Source: Carnobacterium viridans
GTDB lineage: Bacteria; Bacillota; Bacilli; Lactobacillales; Carnobacteriaceae
Direction: 5' to 3'
Length of the DNA: 64,000 nt
Assembly (NCBI RefSeq): GCF_900102725.1
Contig: NZ_FNJW01000008.1
Location: forward strand, 434,001 to 498,000
How positions within the stretch are numbered: position 1 is the stretch's first letter; each line of letters starts with the position of its first letter. Below the pieces are notes generated by a model. The model saw nothing but the letters and a program-made list of their open reading frames with translations, did not search any database and was not told where the DNA came from. Positions 34,731 through 44,189 of this stretch are shown here, piece after piece. The position numbers and the translations under genes were made by a program.

Positions 34731-35627
34731 TTAAAAGTCGACATCATCTAATTGTTTGCCTTCATAATCCTCATTATACTGATTGTCACCTTTTTTGCGT
34801 TCAGTATTGTACACATCGCTATCCGTTAACGAGCGATAAAAGACCTGTTGAGAAGTAACTCTATACGGTTCGATGAAAAAAGAAATTAGAATAACAAATA
34901 GCAAGATAGCTAAAAATGCCAGAAGGAAACCTAAAATAACAAAGATTCCCTCATTAGGACTTGCTTCCAGTCTTGCTGTGATTGTTTGAATACTTCCTAA
35001 TGTAAATAAACCAAAAAGAACAAACGGTACAATGTACCACAAAAGGAATGAAAGTTGTAATAAGAAAAATTTCCATTTATTTCCTTTCATCATTTCTCGA
35101 CTTTGATCTAATGCCTCCATAATACTAATAGAAGGATTATCTTTCATTAAGTTCAACGCTTGGCTGTAGCTATAACTTTTAATAATACCTGGTATGATAA
35201 ATAATAATGACCATAGCATAATCAAAATAGTGGTTACAATAATCAAACCGGTTGTTTTAAAGATACGTTCTTTTTTAAATGTTTGAAACATACCTTCGAT
35301 AGTCAATTTTGCTCCATCCACCATATCTAAAATATTCCAAGCATAACCAGCATTCAACAATCCAGAAACGAAGCTGACTAATATACTAACAAGTGACGTT
35401 AATAAACTAGCTGTAATAGTAGGTTCAACAGCCATTGTTGAATTATCTAAATTACCTTGCATGACAGAATCAATCATTGTAAAAGAGCTTCCAGAACCAA
35501 TCAAAGTAAAAATACCTTGGCTGATGGCGCCTGTCAAAACAGAAATAATAATTAAATTTAAAATAGCAACTTTCCAATTTCCTTTTAATAATTTCTTTGC
35601 GGTTCTTTTTATTTCACGTCTTTCCAT
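34731..35627 (-). CDS. DUF975 family integral membrane protein
   Basis: 298 residues with about six membrane segments. The start ERREIKRTAKKLLKGNWKVAILNLIIISVL is typical of DUF975 proteins (A-k-l-L-kGnWk), as is FFKKERIFKTTGLII and the helix PSISIMEALDQSREMMKGNKWKFFLLQLSF. The tail (about 255-298) is charged, DNQYNEDYEGKQLDD. Function unknown in all members I know. GGAGGAAA ribosome site. Single gene. Confidence 0.85.
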   Translation of the reverse strand: MERREIKRTAKKLLKGNWKVAILNLIIISVLTGAISQGIFTLIGSGSSFTMIDSVMQGNLDNSTMAVEPTITASLLTSLVSILVSFVSGLLNAGYAWNILDMVDGAKLTIEGMFQTFKKERIFKTTGLIIVTTILIMLWSLLFIIPGIIKSYSYSQALNLMKDNPSISIMEALDQSREMMKGNKWKFFLLQLSFLLWYIVPFVLFGLFTLGSIQTITARLEASPNEGIFVILGFLLAFLAILLFVILISFFIEPYRVTSQQVFYRSLTDSDVYNTERKKGDNQYNEDYEGKQLDDVDF

Positions 35628-35732
35628 TATTTTTCCTCCTTTTTACCTATGTAATAACAATCTTATCATAACTGAAACTTTATTTCTTCACAATTATTAA
35701 CCTTTAGATAATTGTCTTTATTCATTTCCAGA

Positions 35733-35816
35733 GAGTGAGATAAAAAGCGTTTAAACCTGAATCGCTGGAGCGAATAGTCGTAAATAAAGAAGAGGCTGGG
35801 ATAAAAACCCAGCCTC
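35733..35816. repeat. Family 1 palindromic repeat, shortened copy (84 bp, opposite orientation)
   Basis: Reads GAGTGAGATAAAAAGCGTTT, then CCTGAATCGCTGGAGCGAAT, then AGTCG and the GAGGCTGGGATAAAAACCCAGCCTC hairpin in pieces. These are the two ends of the reverse complement of 5530-5699, with the central hundred bases missing. The junction falls at a shared CGAATA/TGAATA. Confidence 0.7.
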
Positions 35817-35826
35817 TTCTTTATTT
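35786..35826 (-). terminator. Terminator of the nrd operon (inside the repeat)
   Basis: AAAGAAGAGGCTGGG/CCCAGCCTCTTCTTT around a 7-base loop, followed by ATTT, 46 bases after the nrdF stop. The repeat copy thus seems to serve as operon terminator. Confidence 0.7.
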
Positions 35827-35871
35827 ACATCTGTTCATTACAAAAATTCTAAATAAAAACTTATACTATTC

Positions 35872-36834
35872 TTAAAGAGTCCATTTTTCGTAGTCTTCAG
35901 TCTCCATTGACTCAACCATGCCAAGCAGATATCCATTCCCGACTTGTGAGAAAAAGTCATGGTTAGATGTACCCGTAGAAATCCCGTTCATAATAACTGG
36001 ATCTACATCGTTAGCTGTATCCGGAAATAACGGATCAAATCCAAGATTTTGCAATGCTTTATTTGCATTGTATCTAAGAAAGACTTTCACACGTTCTGTC
36101 CATCCAATTTCATCATACAAATATTCTGCATACTTCACTTCATTTTGATACAGTTTAAAAAGCAATTCATATGTCCAATTTTTTATTTCTTCTTTTTCAT
36201 CATCAGGCAACTGATTAAATGCAATTTGGAATTTATATCCAATATACGTTCCATGAACGGATTCATCTCGTAAGATCAATTTAATGATTTCTGCTACATT
36301 TGGCAGCTTGTTATTTCCTAAATAATGCAGCGGAGCAAAAAAACCTGAATAAAATAAGAAAGATTCCAACATGACACTAGCAACTTTTCGTTGCAAATCT
36401 GTTCCATTATGGTAAATATCATTAATGGTGGATGCTTTTAATTGCAATAACTCATCTGTGTTTGTCCATTGAAAAATTTCATCAATTTCAAATTTGCTAT
36501 TTAACGTACTAAAAATCGCACTGTAGCTTTTCGCATGCATGGATTCCATAAATTGAATATTGTTATACACCGCTTCTTCATGTTGAGTACGGATGGATTG
36601 TTTTAACGACTGAACACCATCTTGTGATTGAAGAGTATCCAATAAGGTTAATCCGCCAAATACTTTACCAACCATGTCTTTTTCGATTTTAGGAAGTCGT
36701 GCCCAATCGTCTAAATCATTCGATAATGGGATACGTGTATCCGTCCAAAATTGTTCTACTAATTTTTCCCATGTTAACTTATCAATCATGTCTTCAATAT
36801 TGTTCCAGTTAATGGCTGTATAATTTGTTGTCAT
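35872..36834 (-). CDS. nrdF: Ribonucleotide reductase class Ib, small (radical) subunit
   Basis: Holds the dimanganese-tyrosyl (or diiron) cofactor that starts ribonucleotide reduction in NrdE. Four-helix ferritin-like fold, 320 residues: FWTDTRIPLSNDLDDW, ESMHAKSYSAIFSTLN (ligands Glu and His), LRDESVHGTYIGYKF (second Glu and His). Ends with the acidic EDYEKWTL-type tail used for NrdE binding. Last gene of nrdHIEF, 15 bases after nrdE. Confidence 0.95.
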   Translation of the reverse strand: MTTNYTAINWNNIEDMIDKLTWEKLVEQFWTDTRIPLSNDLDDWARLPKIEKDMVGKVFGGLTLLDTLQSQDGVQSLKQSIRTQHEEAVYNNIQFMESMHAKSYSAIFSTLNSKFEIDEIFQWTNTDELLQLKASTINDIYHNGTDLQRKVASVMLESFLFYSGFFAPLHYLGNNKLPNVAEIIKLILRDESVHGTYIGYKFQIAFNQLPDDEKEEIKNWTYELLFKLYQNEVKYAEYLYDEIGWTERVKVFLRYNANKALQNLGFDPLFPDTANDVDPVIMNGISTGTSNHDFFSQVGNGYLLGMVESMETEDYEKWTL

Positions 36835-36849
36835 TCTAGTTCTCTCCTT

Positions 36850-39033
36850 TTAAATGGTGCAGCTCTCACAAGCATTCGAACCAATTTCTTCTGAATTTTC
36901 AGTAAATGTACGAACGTAGTAAATAGATTTCACACCTTTTTTCCAAGCATAATGACGTAAAATATTTAAATCACGAGTCGTTTGTTTGGTTGTGCGTCCA
37001 TTTTTCCACTCATACAACCCTTCAGGAATTTCAGAACGTAAGAAGAGCGTTAAGCTCATCCCTTGATCAATGTGTTTTTGGGCTGCTGCATAAACATCAA
37101 TCACTTGACGCATATCCATGTCATAAGCGGACTTATAATAAGGCATTGTGTCATTTGATAAGAAAGGTGCTGGGTAGTAAGTTTTCCCCGTCTTTTTCTC
37201 TTGACGTTCTTCAATCAAACGTGTGATTGGATGTAAACTAGATGATGTTTCGTTTACGTAACTAATTGAACCTGTTGGTGCTACAGCTAAACGGTTTTGG
37301 TGATATAAACCATCTTTCATTACCGCTTCTTTTAAAGCTGCCCAATCTTCTATAGTAGGCACTTGGATCCCATCGAACAAGTGTTGAACTTTTTCGCTTG
37401 AAAAAACAAAGTTTTCGTTGATGTACTTATCAAAATAAGTACCATTCGCATACGTAGATTTTTCAAAATTATAAAAAGTCGTACCTCTTTCTTTCGCTAT
37501 TTTATTACTGGATACTAACGTATAGTAATTTAACAATTTAAAGTACACATCCGTAAATTCAACGGATTCTGGTGAACCATAGTGAATTTGATTCAACGCT
37601 AAATACGTGTGCAGTCCCATTGCCCCAAGACCAATCGTATGGTACTTATCATTCCCATTTTCAATTGACGGTACCGCATCAATACTTGATTGATCGGTAA
37701 CCATCGTTAAAGCCCGAACCATCGTGTCGATTGAAGTTCCAAAATCAGACGACTTCATCAAGTTTACAATATTAGTTGAACCAAGATTACAACTGATATC
37801 TGTTCCTAAATGCTCATACGTTTGATCGTTATTGATCATTGAAGGTTCTTGAATCTGTAAAATCTCACTACACAAGTTACTCATTGTAATCGTTCCATAA
37901 ACTGGGTTTTCACGATTTGCTGTATCGACGTTAATAATATAAGGGTACCCAGATTCTTGTTGCAGTTTAGAAATTTCATTTTCTAATTCACGGGCACTAA
38001 TTTTAGATTTGCGTATTTCTTCATTGTTCACCATGTTGTCGTATTCTTTAGTAATATCGATATAAGCAAATGGTTCTCCATAGATACGTTCAACATCATA
38101 TGGACTAAACAAATACATCTGTTCGTCGTGTGCTGCTAATTCATAGAATTTATCCGGTACAACTAGTCCAAGAGAAAGAGTTTTTACACGAATTTTTTCA
38201 TCCGCATTCTCTTTTTTTGTTGAAAGAAATGAAACAATATCTGGATGGAAGACATTTAAATAAACAGCCCCTGCTCCATTACGTTGGCCAAGTTGATTAG
38301 AATAACTGAAACTATCTTCTAGTAATTTCATTACTGGAACAACACCACTTGAAGCATTATCGATTTTTTTGATTGGATCACCAGAAGCACGTAAATTAGA
38401 TAAATTCACTCCTACTCCGCCTCCAATACGAGACAATTGCAATGCACTATTCACAACACGACCAATACTGTTCATGTCATCTGTTGCTTGGATTAAGAAG
38501 CAAGAAACCAATTCTCCACGTCTTTTGCGTCCAGCATTTAGGAAGGTTGGTGTAGCTGGTTGGTATCGTTGGTTTACGATCTCATCCGCAAGCCTGCTCG
38601 CCAGTTCTGTGTCTCCATCTGCTAAATATAACGCATTGAAAACGATTCGATCTTCGTAGCGTTCTAAGAAACGTTCTCCGTCATTTGTTTTAAGGGCATA
38701 TTGAGTATAAAATTTAAATGCGGACATAAATGAACGAAATCTAAATTTACGGCTATAGATATCATCAAACAATGCACGCACAAATGCTCTGTCATACTTT
38801 AATAAAAATTCTTCTTCTATATAGTCTTCTTCAATTAAATAATTTAATTTTTCATCTAGAGTGTAAAAGAATACTGTATTTGGATTCACGTGTTCTAAAA
38901 AATAAGCTCGTACAGCCTCACGGTCCTTATTCAAAGGGATTTTTCCATCTACAGGTCTATTCAGTTCATTGTTTAACTTAAAATACGTAATTTCTTTTGG
39001 CTTTGATGCTAATTTAGGTTTATCCAATTTCAT
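36850..39033 (-). CDS. nrdE: Ribonucleotide reductase class Ib, large (catalytic) subunit
   Basis: Reduces ribonucleoside diphosphates to deoxy forms. 727 residues, no ATP cone, as expected for class Ib. Seen: ATPTFLNAGRKRRGELVSCFLIQ (active-site Cys), CSEILQ, SCNLGSTN, IGLGAMGLHTYLA, the finger-loop region with APTGSISYV, and the redox C-terminal CESC used by NrdH. The start overlaps the nrdI end by 14 bases. Confidence 0.96.
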   Translation of the reverse strand: MKLDKPKLASKPKEITYFKLNNELNRPVDGKIPLNKDREAVRAYFLEHVNPNTVFFYTLDEKLNYLIEEDYIEEEFLLKYDRAFVRALFDDIYSRKFRFRSFMSAFKFYTQYALKTNDGERFLERYEDRIVFNALYLADGDTELASRLADEIVNQRYQPATPTFLNAGRKRRGELVSCFLIQATDDMNSIGRVVNSALQLSRIGGGVGVNLSNLRASGDPIKKIDNASSGVVPVMKLLEDSFSYSNQLGQRNGAGAVYLNVFHPDIVSFLSTKKENADEKIRVKTLSLGLVVPDKFYELAAHDEQMYLFSPYDVERIYGEPFAYIDITKEYDNMVNNEEIRKSKISARELENEISKLQQESGYPYIINVDTANRENPVYGTITMSNLCSEILQIQEPSMINNDQTYEHLGTDISCNLGSTNIVNLMKSSDFGTSIDTMVRALTMVTDQSSIDAVPSIENGNDKYHTIGLGAMGLHTYLALNQIHYGSPESVEFTDVYFKLLNYYTLVSSNKIAKERGTTFYNFEKSTYANGTYFDKYINENFVFSSEKVQHLFDGIQVPTIEDWAALKEAVMKDGLYHQNRLAVAPTGSISYVNETSSSLHPITRLIEERQEKKTGKTYYPAPFLSNDTMPYYKSAYDMDMRQVIDVYAAAQKHIDQGMSLTLFLRSEIPEGLYEWKNGRTTKQTTRDLNILRHYAWKKGVKSIYYVRTFTENSEEIGSNACESCTI

Positions 39034-39385
39034 TCACCGCTTTCTTTAGTTGTGCAACGTCTTCTTCGTTACCTTGAAATTCAAAGGTATGTAGTAGCGG
39101 AACTTGATAATCATGGGCTAGATCTTTGGCTGTAAAAGCGAAAAGCTTACCAAAATTCAAATTCCCACCACCTGCTACTCCTTTAAAGTAGTCTTTATTA
39201 TCAGCTGTTTCAATAAAATCATTTAATAGGTCTGTTGCTTCTTTATCATAGGTAGGAGTGATAATAATAAATGGTTCATTTAAAGCAAGATATGGATTCG
39301 TTGGCGTTAATTCCAGCGAATCCATATCTAATTTTTTAACAAACTTTCTTGTTTGGCCTGTCAAACTAATGTAAACAACTTTCAT
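39020..39385 (-). CDS. nrdI: NrdI flavodoxin-like activator of NrdF
   Basis: FMN protein giving the oxidant for assembling the Mn2-tyrosyl cofactor in NrdF. 121 residues: VVYISLTGQTRKFVKKL (phosphate-binding loop), PFIIITPTYDKE, and the loop FKGVAGGGNLNFGKLF. Overlaps nrdH by ATGA-type 4 bases and nrdE by 14 bases. Confidence 0.94.
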   Translation of the reverse strand: MKVVYISLTGQTRKFVKKLDMDSLELTPTNPYLALNEPFIIITPTYDKEATDLLNDFIETADNKDYFKGVAGGGNLNFGKLFAFTAKDLAHDYQVPLLHTFEFQGNEEDVAQLKKAVNEIG

Positions 39386-39618
39386 ACTAATTGATCAAGG
39401 AGATCTGGGCGAAATCCATTAAAAGCATCCTGTCCTTCAACTGAAATAACCGGAACAGAGCTGAACCCAAGTTCTTTGACTTCATTTAACGCTTCTTCTG
39501 ATTCAAAGATATCTTTTACTTCGTAAGATACACCTTTATCTTCTAAATATTTTTTAGTGAAATTACATTGCATACAATTTGGTTTAGAATAAACAATAAT
39601 CGTTTTTTGAGTCATCAT
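39382..39618 (-). CDS. nrdH: NrdH glutaredoxin-like redoxin
   Basis: Thioredoxin-reductase-dependent electron donor for NrdEF. Redox motif CMQC in YSKPNCMQCNFTKKYLE (about residues 15-18), C-terminal SVPVISVEGQDAFNGFRPDLLD as in NrdH. 78 residues; ATG at 39615 (second codon) is equally placed behind AAAGGAG. First gene of nrdHIEF. Confidence 0.94.
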   Translation of the reverse strand: MMTQKTIIVYSKPNCMQCNFTKKYLEDKGVSYEVKDIFESEEALNEVKELGFSSVPVISVEGQDAFNGFRPDLLDQLV

Positions 39619-39672
39619 ACATTCTCCTTTAGGTTTCTTTTTTAATGATCTTTCTTCTATTTCTCTAGTTGT

Positions 39673-39701
39673 ATTCTACACTTATTTCTCTCTACTGGCA
39701 A
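39673..39701 (-). promoter_or_regulatory. Predicted nrdHIEF promoter
   Basis: TTGCCA (39696-39701), 17 bases, TAGAAT (39673-39678) on the minus strand. NrdR box 1 ends 9 bases upstream of the -35. Confidence 0.5.
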
Positions 39702-39709
39702 ATAAATAA

Positions 39710-39727
39710 ACCACTATATATAGTGGT
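39710..39727. promoter_or_regulatory. NrdR box 1
   Basis: ACCACTATATATAGTGGT, an 18-bp perfect palindrome fitting the NrdR consensus ACACWATATATWGTGT in its core. Confidence 0.85.
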
Positions 39728-39750
39728 TTTCCTATTGACATATTCATTTT

Positions 39751-39766
39751 TTTCTATATATAGTGT
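39751..39766. promoter_or_regulatory. NrdR box 2
   Basis: TTTCTATATATAGTGT, same core CTATATATAG; centre 40 bases from box 1, four helical turns. Paired NrdR boxes are normal; three turns is the more common spacing. The remainder of the 477-base gap to the tRNA (39770-40040) is AT-rich, with A- and T-runs and no gene that I can support. Confidence 0.75.
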
Positions 39767-40042
39767 TCTAAAATATTGCTTGTGAATATTAAAGCGAGAA
39801 GAACCTTGAGTAGATTTGTATCCAAAAACAGTTTCGTATACTTTTCACATTAAAAAAAAAGTGAAGAAAAAATAAAAGGAGAAATTTTTTTTTTTGGCTG
39901 TACATTAATCTACCAATTTCAAAAAAATATAGAATATTTTTACATTTTTCTGAATAATTCTTTTAAACCGTTTTAGAAGTGCCTAGATGAAAGTAGCGAT
40001 TATTTAGTGAATAATTTAAAAGACCTAATTTTTTATTTCTAC

Positions 40043-40088
40043 ATGAAAAAAAGTTAGAAAAGCTGACTATTCAACTTTTCTAACTTTT
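40043..40088 (-). terminator. Terminator after tRNA-Arg
   Basis: AAAAGTTAGAAAAGTTG pairs with CAGCTTTTCTAACTTTT (minus strand) around a 6-base loop and is followed by TTTTTTT, just past the tRNA 3' end. Confidence 0.8.
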
Positions 40089-40095
40089 CATTTGA

Positions 40096-40169
40096 TGTCT
40101 CAGGAGAGATTCGAACTCCCGACCGTCCGCTTAGAAGGCGGATGCTCTATCCAACTGAGCTACTGAGAC
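40096..40169 (-). tRNA. tRNA-Arg (anticodon TCT)
   Basis: Cloverleaf on the minus strand: acceptor GTCTCAG/CTGAGAC, D-arm GCTCAGTTGGATAGAGC, anticodon stem-loop CCGCC-TTCTAAG-CGG with TCT at the anticodon, T-arm GTCGGGAGTTCGAATCTC. Discriminator A; the 3' CCA is not encoded. Single tRNA with its own terminator. Confidence 0.95.
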
Positions 40170-40330
40170 ATGTACTAGCAACAAAATTAATTATAGGTAA
40201 TAATGAATAAAAAGTCAACACTTTTTACGAATTAATTTAATTTTTAACAAAGAACGTTATTTTAATCAGTTGTATTTATAAAAAACTCGGTTTACAATGA
40301 GTTAATAGAAAAAGACAAGGAGGGTTTTTC

Positions 40331-40708
40331 ATGGGATTAATTGGTGGCCTTTTAGGAAATGCTGGAAATATCAGTGAGAATGAAGCTAGAAAAAAATCAG
40401 ATGGCATTATTTTAGAGTCTGAAGAAATTGATTTAGCTTTTAAGCTAGTCCGTGATTTGATCATATTTACAAACAAACGGCTAATCATTATTAATAAACA
40501 AGGAGTTACGGGTAAAAAAACAACTTATCATTCCTTACCTTATAAATCGATCAGTCGATTTTTAGTCGAAACAACCGGACACTTTGATTTAGATGCTGAA
40601 TTAAAAATTTTTATTTCTAGCGCCATCGAACCAGCTATCACATTACAATTTACAAATGATAAACACATTACCACCATTCAACAAGCTTTGGCTGTCGCTG
40701 TCCTCTAG
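40331..40708 (+). CDS. Bacterial pleckstrin-homology (bPH) domain protein
   Basis: 125 residues. The N terminus MGLIGGLLGNAGNISENEA is glycine-rich and may be a short amphipathic helix. The body has the bPH pattern: ILESEEIDLAFKLVRDLIIFTNKRLIIINKQGVTGKKTTYHSLPYKSISRFLVETTGHFDLDAELKIFIS. Similar small proteins occur across Firmicutes; they form ring-like oligomers with unknown function. AAGGAGGG ribosome site. Convergent with glnA across a shared terminator. Confidence 0.85.
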   Translation: MGLIGGLLGNAGNISENEARKKSDGIILESEEIDLAFKLVRDLIIFTNKRLIIINKQGVTGKKTTYHSLPYKSISRFLVETTGHFDLDAELKIFISSAIEPAITLQFTNDKHITTIQQALAVAVL

Positions 40709-40719
40709 AGTATTGTCAT

Positions 40720-40734
40720 AAAGCGTTTAGACCC
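40720..40734. repeat. Remnant of the family 1 repeat
   Basis: AAAGCGTTTAGACCC is identical to the inner right flank (reverse complement) of the element at 5530-5699. Nothing else of the element remains except a loosely similar TGTCAT before it. Confidence 0.5.
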
Positions 40735-40738
40735 ATAT

Positions 40739-40786
40739 AGGCAAAAGGAGCTAGGAAAAATTTCCTAGCTCCTTTTGCCTATTCTA
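40739..40786. terminator. Bidirectional terminator between the bPH gene and glnA
   Basis: AGGCAAAAGGAGCTAGGAAA and its complement TTTCCTAGCTCCTTTTGCCT form a 20-bp stem around AATT. Both flanks have limited T content. Confidence 0.75.
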
Positions 40787-40788
40787 TT

Positions 40789-42129
40789 TTAATACATTTT
40801 TAAGTACTGATCTCTTTCCCATTCAGTGACTTGCTCACGGAATGCAGACCACTCAATTTTCTTCGCATTCATGAAGTTTTCATAGATGTGTCCACCTAAT
40901 CCATCTTTTATAATGCTGTCATTTGCCAAATAGCCTAATGCATCCTGCAATGTTCCCGGAAGATCATGGATGCCATTTTCATGACGATCTTTTTCACTCA
41001 TTGCATAGATATTACGGTTGACAGGTTCTGGTGCTTTCATTTCCTTTTTGATGCCGTCTAATCCTGCTTTTAATAGAACAGCCATAGCTAGATATGGGTT
41101 TGCACTAGGATCAACACTGCGCAATTCCACACGTGTAGACATCCCTCTTGATTGTGGCACACGAATTAGTGGCGAACGATTGCGACCGCTCCAAGCGATA
41201 TAGACTGGTGCTTCATAGCCTGGTACAAGACGTTTATATGAATTCACTGTAGGATTCACAATTGCTGTAAAGGCTCTAGCATGATCTAAAATTCCAGCTA
41301 AGAATTGACGTGCTGTCTCGCTTAGTTCCATGTCTCCATCTTTGTCATAAAATGCATTTCCATCTTTAGTGAATAGTGACAGATTAAAGTGCATTCCTGA
41401 TCCGTTAACACCATATAGTGGCTTAGGCATAAAAGTAGCATGTAATCCATGTTTACGCGCAACTGTTTTGACAATCAATTTAAACGTTTGAATATTATCA
41501 CACGCCTCTATTGCACTAGCATATTTCCAATCGATTTCATGTTGTCCTGGTGCAACTTCATGATGACTCGCTTCGATTTCAAAACCTAAATCTTCTAATT
41601 GCAATACGATATCGCGACGACAATTTTCACCTAAATCTGTTGGAGCTAAATCAAAATAGCCACCAGCATCATTCAACTCTAGAGTCGGTTCATCTTTTTC
41701 ATCTAATTTAAAAAGGAAAAATTCAGGTTCAGGTCCTAAGTTAAAATCTGTGAACCCTAATTCCTTCATTTCTTTTAGTGTACGCTTTAAGTTAGAACGA
41801 GGGTCTCCGGCAAAAGGAGTACCATCCGGATTGTAGACATCACAGATCAATCGAGCGATTTTACCAGACCCTTCAGTTGTTTCCCATGGAAATATCAACC
41901 AAGTATCTAAATCGGGTCTTAAGTACATATCGCTTTCTTCGATTCGTACAAATCCTTCAATTGAAGAGCCATCAAACATCAATTCATTATCCAATACTTT
42001 TTTTAATTGACTAATGGGTACCTCAACATTTTTAATAACTCCTAAAATATCAGTAAACATCAGTCTCAAGAAACGGACATTTTCTTTCTTTGATGTTTCT
42101 TCTACTTCTTTTCTCGTGAACTTAGCCAT
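40789..42129 (-). CDS. glnA: Glutamine synthetase type I, copy 1 (downstream cassette)
   Basis: Makes glutamine from glutamate, ammonia and ATP. 446 residues, alpha type without adenylylation insert. Seen: [73 protein letters not shown] (loop Glu) and NRSPLIRVP. Follows its own glnR. The second copy at 42799-44133 is very similar throughout; here the motif GRNRSPLIR replaces ARNRSPLVR. In Bacilli, feedback-inhibited GS of this type controls GlnR. Confidence 0.95.
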   Translation of the reverse strand: MAKFTRKEVEETSKKENVRFLRLMFTDILGVIKNVEVPISQLKKVLDNELMFDGSSIEGFVRIEESDMYLRPDLDTWLIFPWETTEGSGKIARLICDVYNPDGTPFAGDPRSNLKRTLKEMKELGFTDFNLGPEPEFFLFKLDEKDEPTLELNDAGGYFDLAPTDLGENCRRDIVLQLEDLGFEIEASHHEVAPGQHEIDWKYASAIEACDNIQTFKLIVKTVARKHGLHATFMPKPLYGVNGSGMHFNLSLFTKDGNAFYDKDGDMELSETARQFLAGILDHARAFTAIVNPTVNSYKRLVPGYEAPVYIAWSGRNRSPLIRVPQSRGMSTRVELRSVDPSANPYLAMAVLLKAGLDGIKKEMKAPEPVNRNIYAMSEKDRHENGIHDLPGTLQDALGYLANDSIIKDGLGGHIYENFMNAKKIEWSAFREQVTEWERDQYLKMY

Positions 42130-42172
42130 AGACTTTTTCTCTCCTTTTGATTAGCGTTTCCGCTATCTTATT

Positions 42173-42565
42173 TTATCCTATTCGATTTTGATCTAGAAAT
42201 GAATGTGCTGTCTTAACACCCAAACCACTTACAGCTAAAAACTCATCATGCAGTATTTTACGAACATCATCATCTGTCATCACTTTAGTTATTTCTTGCT
42301 CTCTGGCTTTTTCTTTGTTTTGTTGCAATTCATATATTCGCTTGATGCCTGCCATATTGATTCCATCAGATAAATAATCTTTAATTTCAAGAAGAACATC
42401 AATGTCATTCAAAGAATACATTCGACGATTTCCTTCATTACGTAATGGATGAATCAAATCTTGCTCTTCGTAATAACGTATCTGTCGGGCAGATAAATCA
42501 GTCAGCTTCATAACTGTACCAATCGGAAATACCGATCGTGAACGCCGTAGTTCTTTCTCACTCAT
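42173..42565 (-). CDS. glnR: MerR-family nitrogen regulator GlnR, copy 1
   Basis: Represses nitrogen genes when glutamine is in excess, after its C-terminal tail engages feedback-inhibited glutamine synthetase. MerR helix-turn-helix: FPIGTVMKLTDLSARQIRYYEEQDLIHPLRNEGNRRMYSLNDIDVLLEIKDYL. 130 residues. The tail (about 95-130) ends HSFLDQNRIG and lacks the SRFF end found in copy 2 and in Bacillus GlnR. GGAGGT ribosome site. Upstream are a promoter and a perfect GlnR box. Confidence 0.93.
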   Translation of the reverse strand: MSEKELRRSRSVFPIGTVMKLTDLSARQIRYYEEQDLIHPLRNEGNRRMYSLNDIDVLLEIKDYLSDGINMAGIKRIYELQQNKEKAREQEITKVMTDDDVRKILHDEFLAVSGLGVKTAHSFLDQNRIG

Positions 42566-42592
42566 CCTAGACCTCCTTTCGATTACTTTTAT

Positions 42593-42621
42593 AGAATATC
42601 AGTCTTTTTTTTCGATGTCAA
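42593..42621 (-). promoter_or_regulatory. Promoter of glnRA copy 1
   Basis: Consensus TTGACA (42616-42621), 17 bases, TATTCT (42593-42598) on the minus strand. Confidence 0.6.
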
Positions 42622-42638
42622 CAAAAAAATGCACCAAA

Positions 42639-42655
42639 TGTTAGAAAACCTAACA
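42639..42655. promoter_or_regulatory. GlnR box of copy 1
   Basis: TGTTAGAAAACCTAACA, a perfect 17-bp match to TGTNA-N7-TNACA, with its centre about 28 bases upstream of the promoter -35. Confidence 0.85.
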
Positions 42656-42739
42656 CGTTATACCGAACAATTAATTTAAATAAAAATAATTCGTTCCGAT
42701 TAAAATCCAACAATTGAACTATACCAATTTTAAAAAACT

Positions 42740-42783
42740 AAAAAAAGAACCTGTGAATAGCTTATTCACAGGTTCTTTTCGTA
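42740..42783 (-). terminator. Terminator of glnRA copy 2
   Basis: AAAAGAACCTGTGAATA/TATTCACAGGTTCTTTT around AGC, with TTTTT following on the minus strand. It separates the two glnRA cassettes. Confidence 0.85.
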
Positions 42784-42798
42784 TTTTTAGTAAAGAGG

Positions 42799-44133
42799 TC
42801 AATACAATGTTAGGTACTTATCTTTTTCCCATTCAGACACTTGTTCACGGTATGCAGCCCATTCTATATGTTTGGCACTGACAAAACTTTTATAAATGTG
42901 ATCTCCTAATGCATTTTGCACGACTTTATCTTCTTGCAAGTATTTTACAGCATTGTGCAACGTAGACGGAAGATCTTTGATGCCTTTTTTATATCTTTCT
43001 TCTGAAGACATACGGTAAATATTACGGTCGATTGGTTGAGGAACTTTGCTTTCTTTCTTCACACCATCTAATCCCGATTGCAATAATACTGCTACTGCTA
43101 AATAAGGATTTGCACTAGGATCTACGCTTCGTAACTCTATTCTTGTAGAGATCCCTCTTGAACTTGGAATACGCACTAGAGGTGAACGATTGCGAGCACT
43201 CCATGCAATGTATACAGGCGCTTCGTATCCAGGAATCAATCGCTTATAAGAATTTACAGTAGGGTTACAAATCGCTGTATAGCCTAAAGCATGATCCAAG
43301 ATACCTGCTAAGAAATGATAAGCTGTTTTACTTAAACCAAGTTCATCCGATTCATCACATAAAGCATTTCCTTCTTTGTTAAACAAAGACATATTAAAAT
43401 GCATTCCAGAACCACTTACTCCAAATAAAGGTTTTGGCATAAAGGTAGCATGTAGCCCATGTTTACGAGCAACAGTTTTAACAATCAACTTAAAGGTTTG
43501 GATATTGTCACAAGCTTCTACTGCACTCGCGTATTTCCAATCGATCTCATGTTGACCTGGAGCCGTTTCATGATGGCTAGCTTCAATTTCAAACCCTAAT
43601 TCTTCAAGTTGTAAGACAATGTCACGACGACAATTTTCACCTAAATCTGTTGGCGCAAAATCGAAGTAGCCACCATTATCATTTAACTCAGTTGTTGGTT
43701 TTCCATTCTCATCTAATTTAAACAAGAAAAATTCCGGTTCAGGTCCTAAATTAAATTCTGTATAACCTTCTTCTTCCATTTCTTTTAGAACGCGTTTTAG
43801 ATTATTTCTAGGATCTCCCGAGAAAGGCGTGCCATCTGGATTATAAATATCACAAATCAAACGAGCAACTTTTCCATTTACTTCTTCCCATGGGAAAATC
43901 AACCATGTAGATAGATCAGGGCGTAAAATCATATCACTTTCTTCAATTCTTACGAATCCATCAATGGAAGAACCATCAAACATCATTTTATTTTCCATAA
44001 CTTTTTCCAATTGACTAATGGGAACCTCAACATTCTTGATGGTTCCGTCAATATCTGTAAACATCAATCTTAAATAACGAACATTTTGTTCCTTGGCACT
44101 AGTTTCTATTTCTTTGCGCGTAAAATTCTTCAT
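42799..44133 (-). CDS. glnA: Glutamine synthetase type I, copy 2 (upstream cassette)
   Basis: 444 residues with all catalytic signatures: [84 protein letters not shown]. Differences from copy 1 are spread along the whole chain with no broken motif, so both copies look active. Transcribed with its own glnR and ending in its own terminator. Which copy is the ancestral housekeeping one cannot be settled from sequence alone. Confidence 0.94.
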   Translation of the reverse strand: MKNFTRKEIETSAKEQNVRYLRLMFTDIDGTIKNVEVPISQLEKVMENKMMFDGSSIDGFVRIEESDMILRPDLSTWLIFPWEEVNGKVARLICDIYNPDGTPFSGDPRNNLKRVLKEMEEEGYTEFNLGPEPEFFLFKLDENGKPTTELNDNGGYFDFAPTDLGENCRRDIVLQLEELGFEIEASHHETAPGQHEIDWKYASAVEACDNIQTFKLIVKTVARKHGLHATFMPKPLFGVSGSGMHFNMSLFNKEGNALCDESDELGLSKTAYHFLAGILDHALGYTAICNPTVNSYKRLIPGYEAPVYIAWSARNRSPLVRIPSSRGISTRIELRSVDPSANPYLAVAVLLQSGLDGVKKESKVPQPIDRNIYRMSSEERYKKGIKDLPSTLHNAVKYLQEDKVVQNALGDHIYKSFVSAKHIEWAAYREQVSEWEKDKYLTLY

Positions 44134-44189
44134 TTTGTTTATCTTTACTCCCTTTTATAATAATTTTTTTATTTTTTCACTATGAAAAA

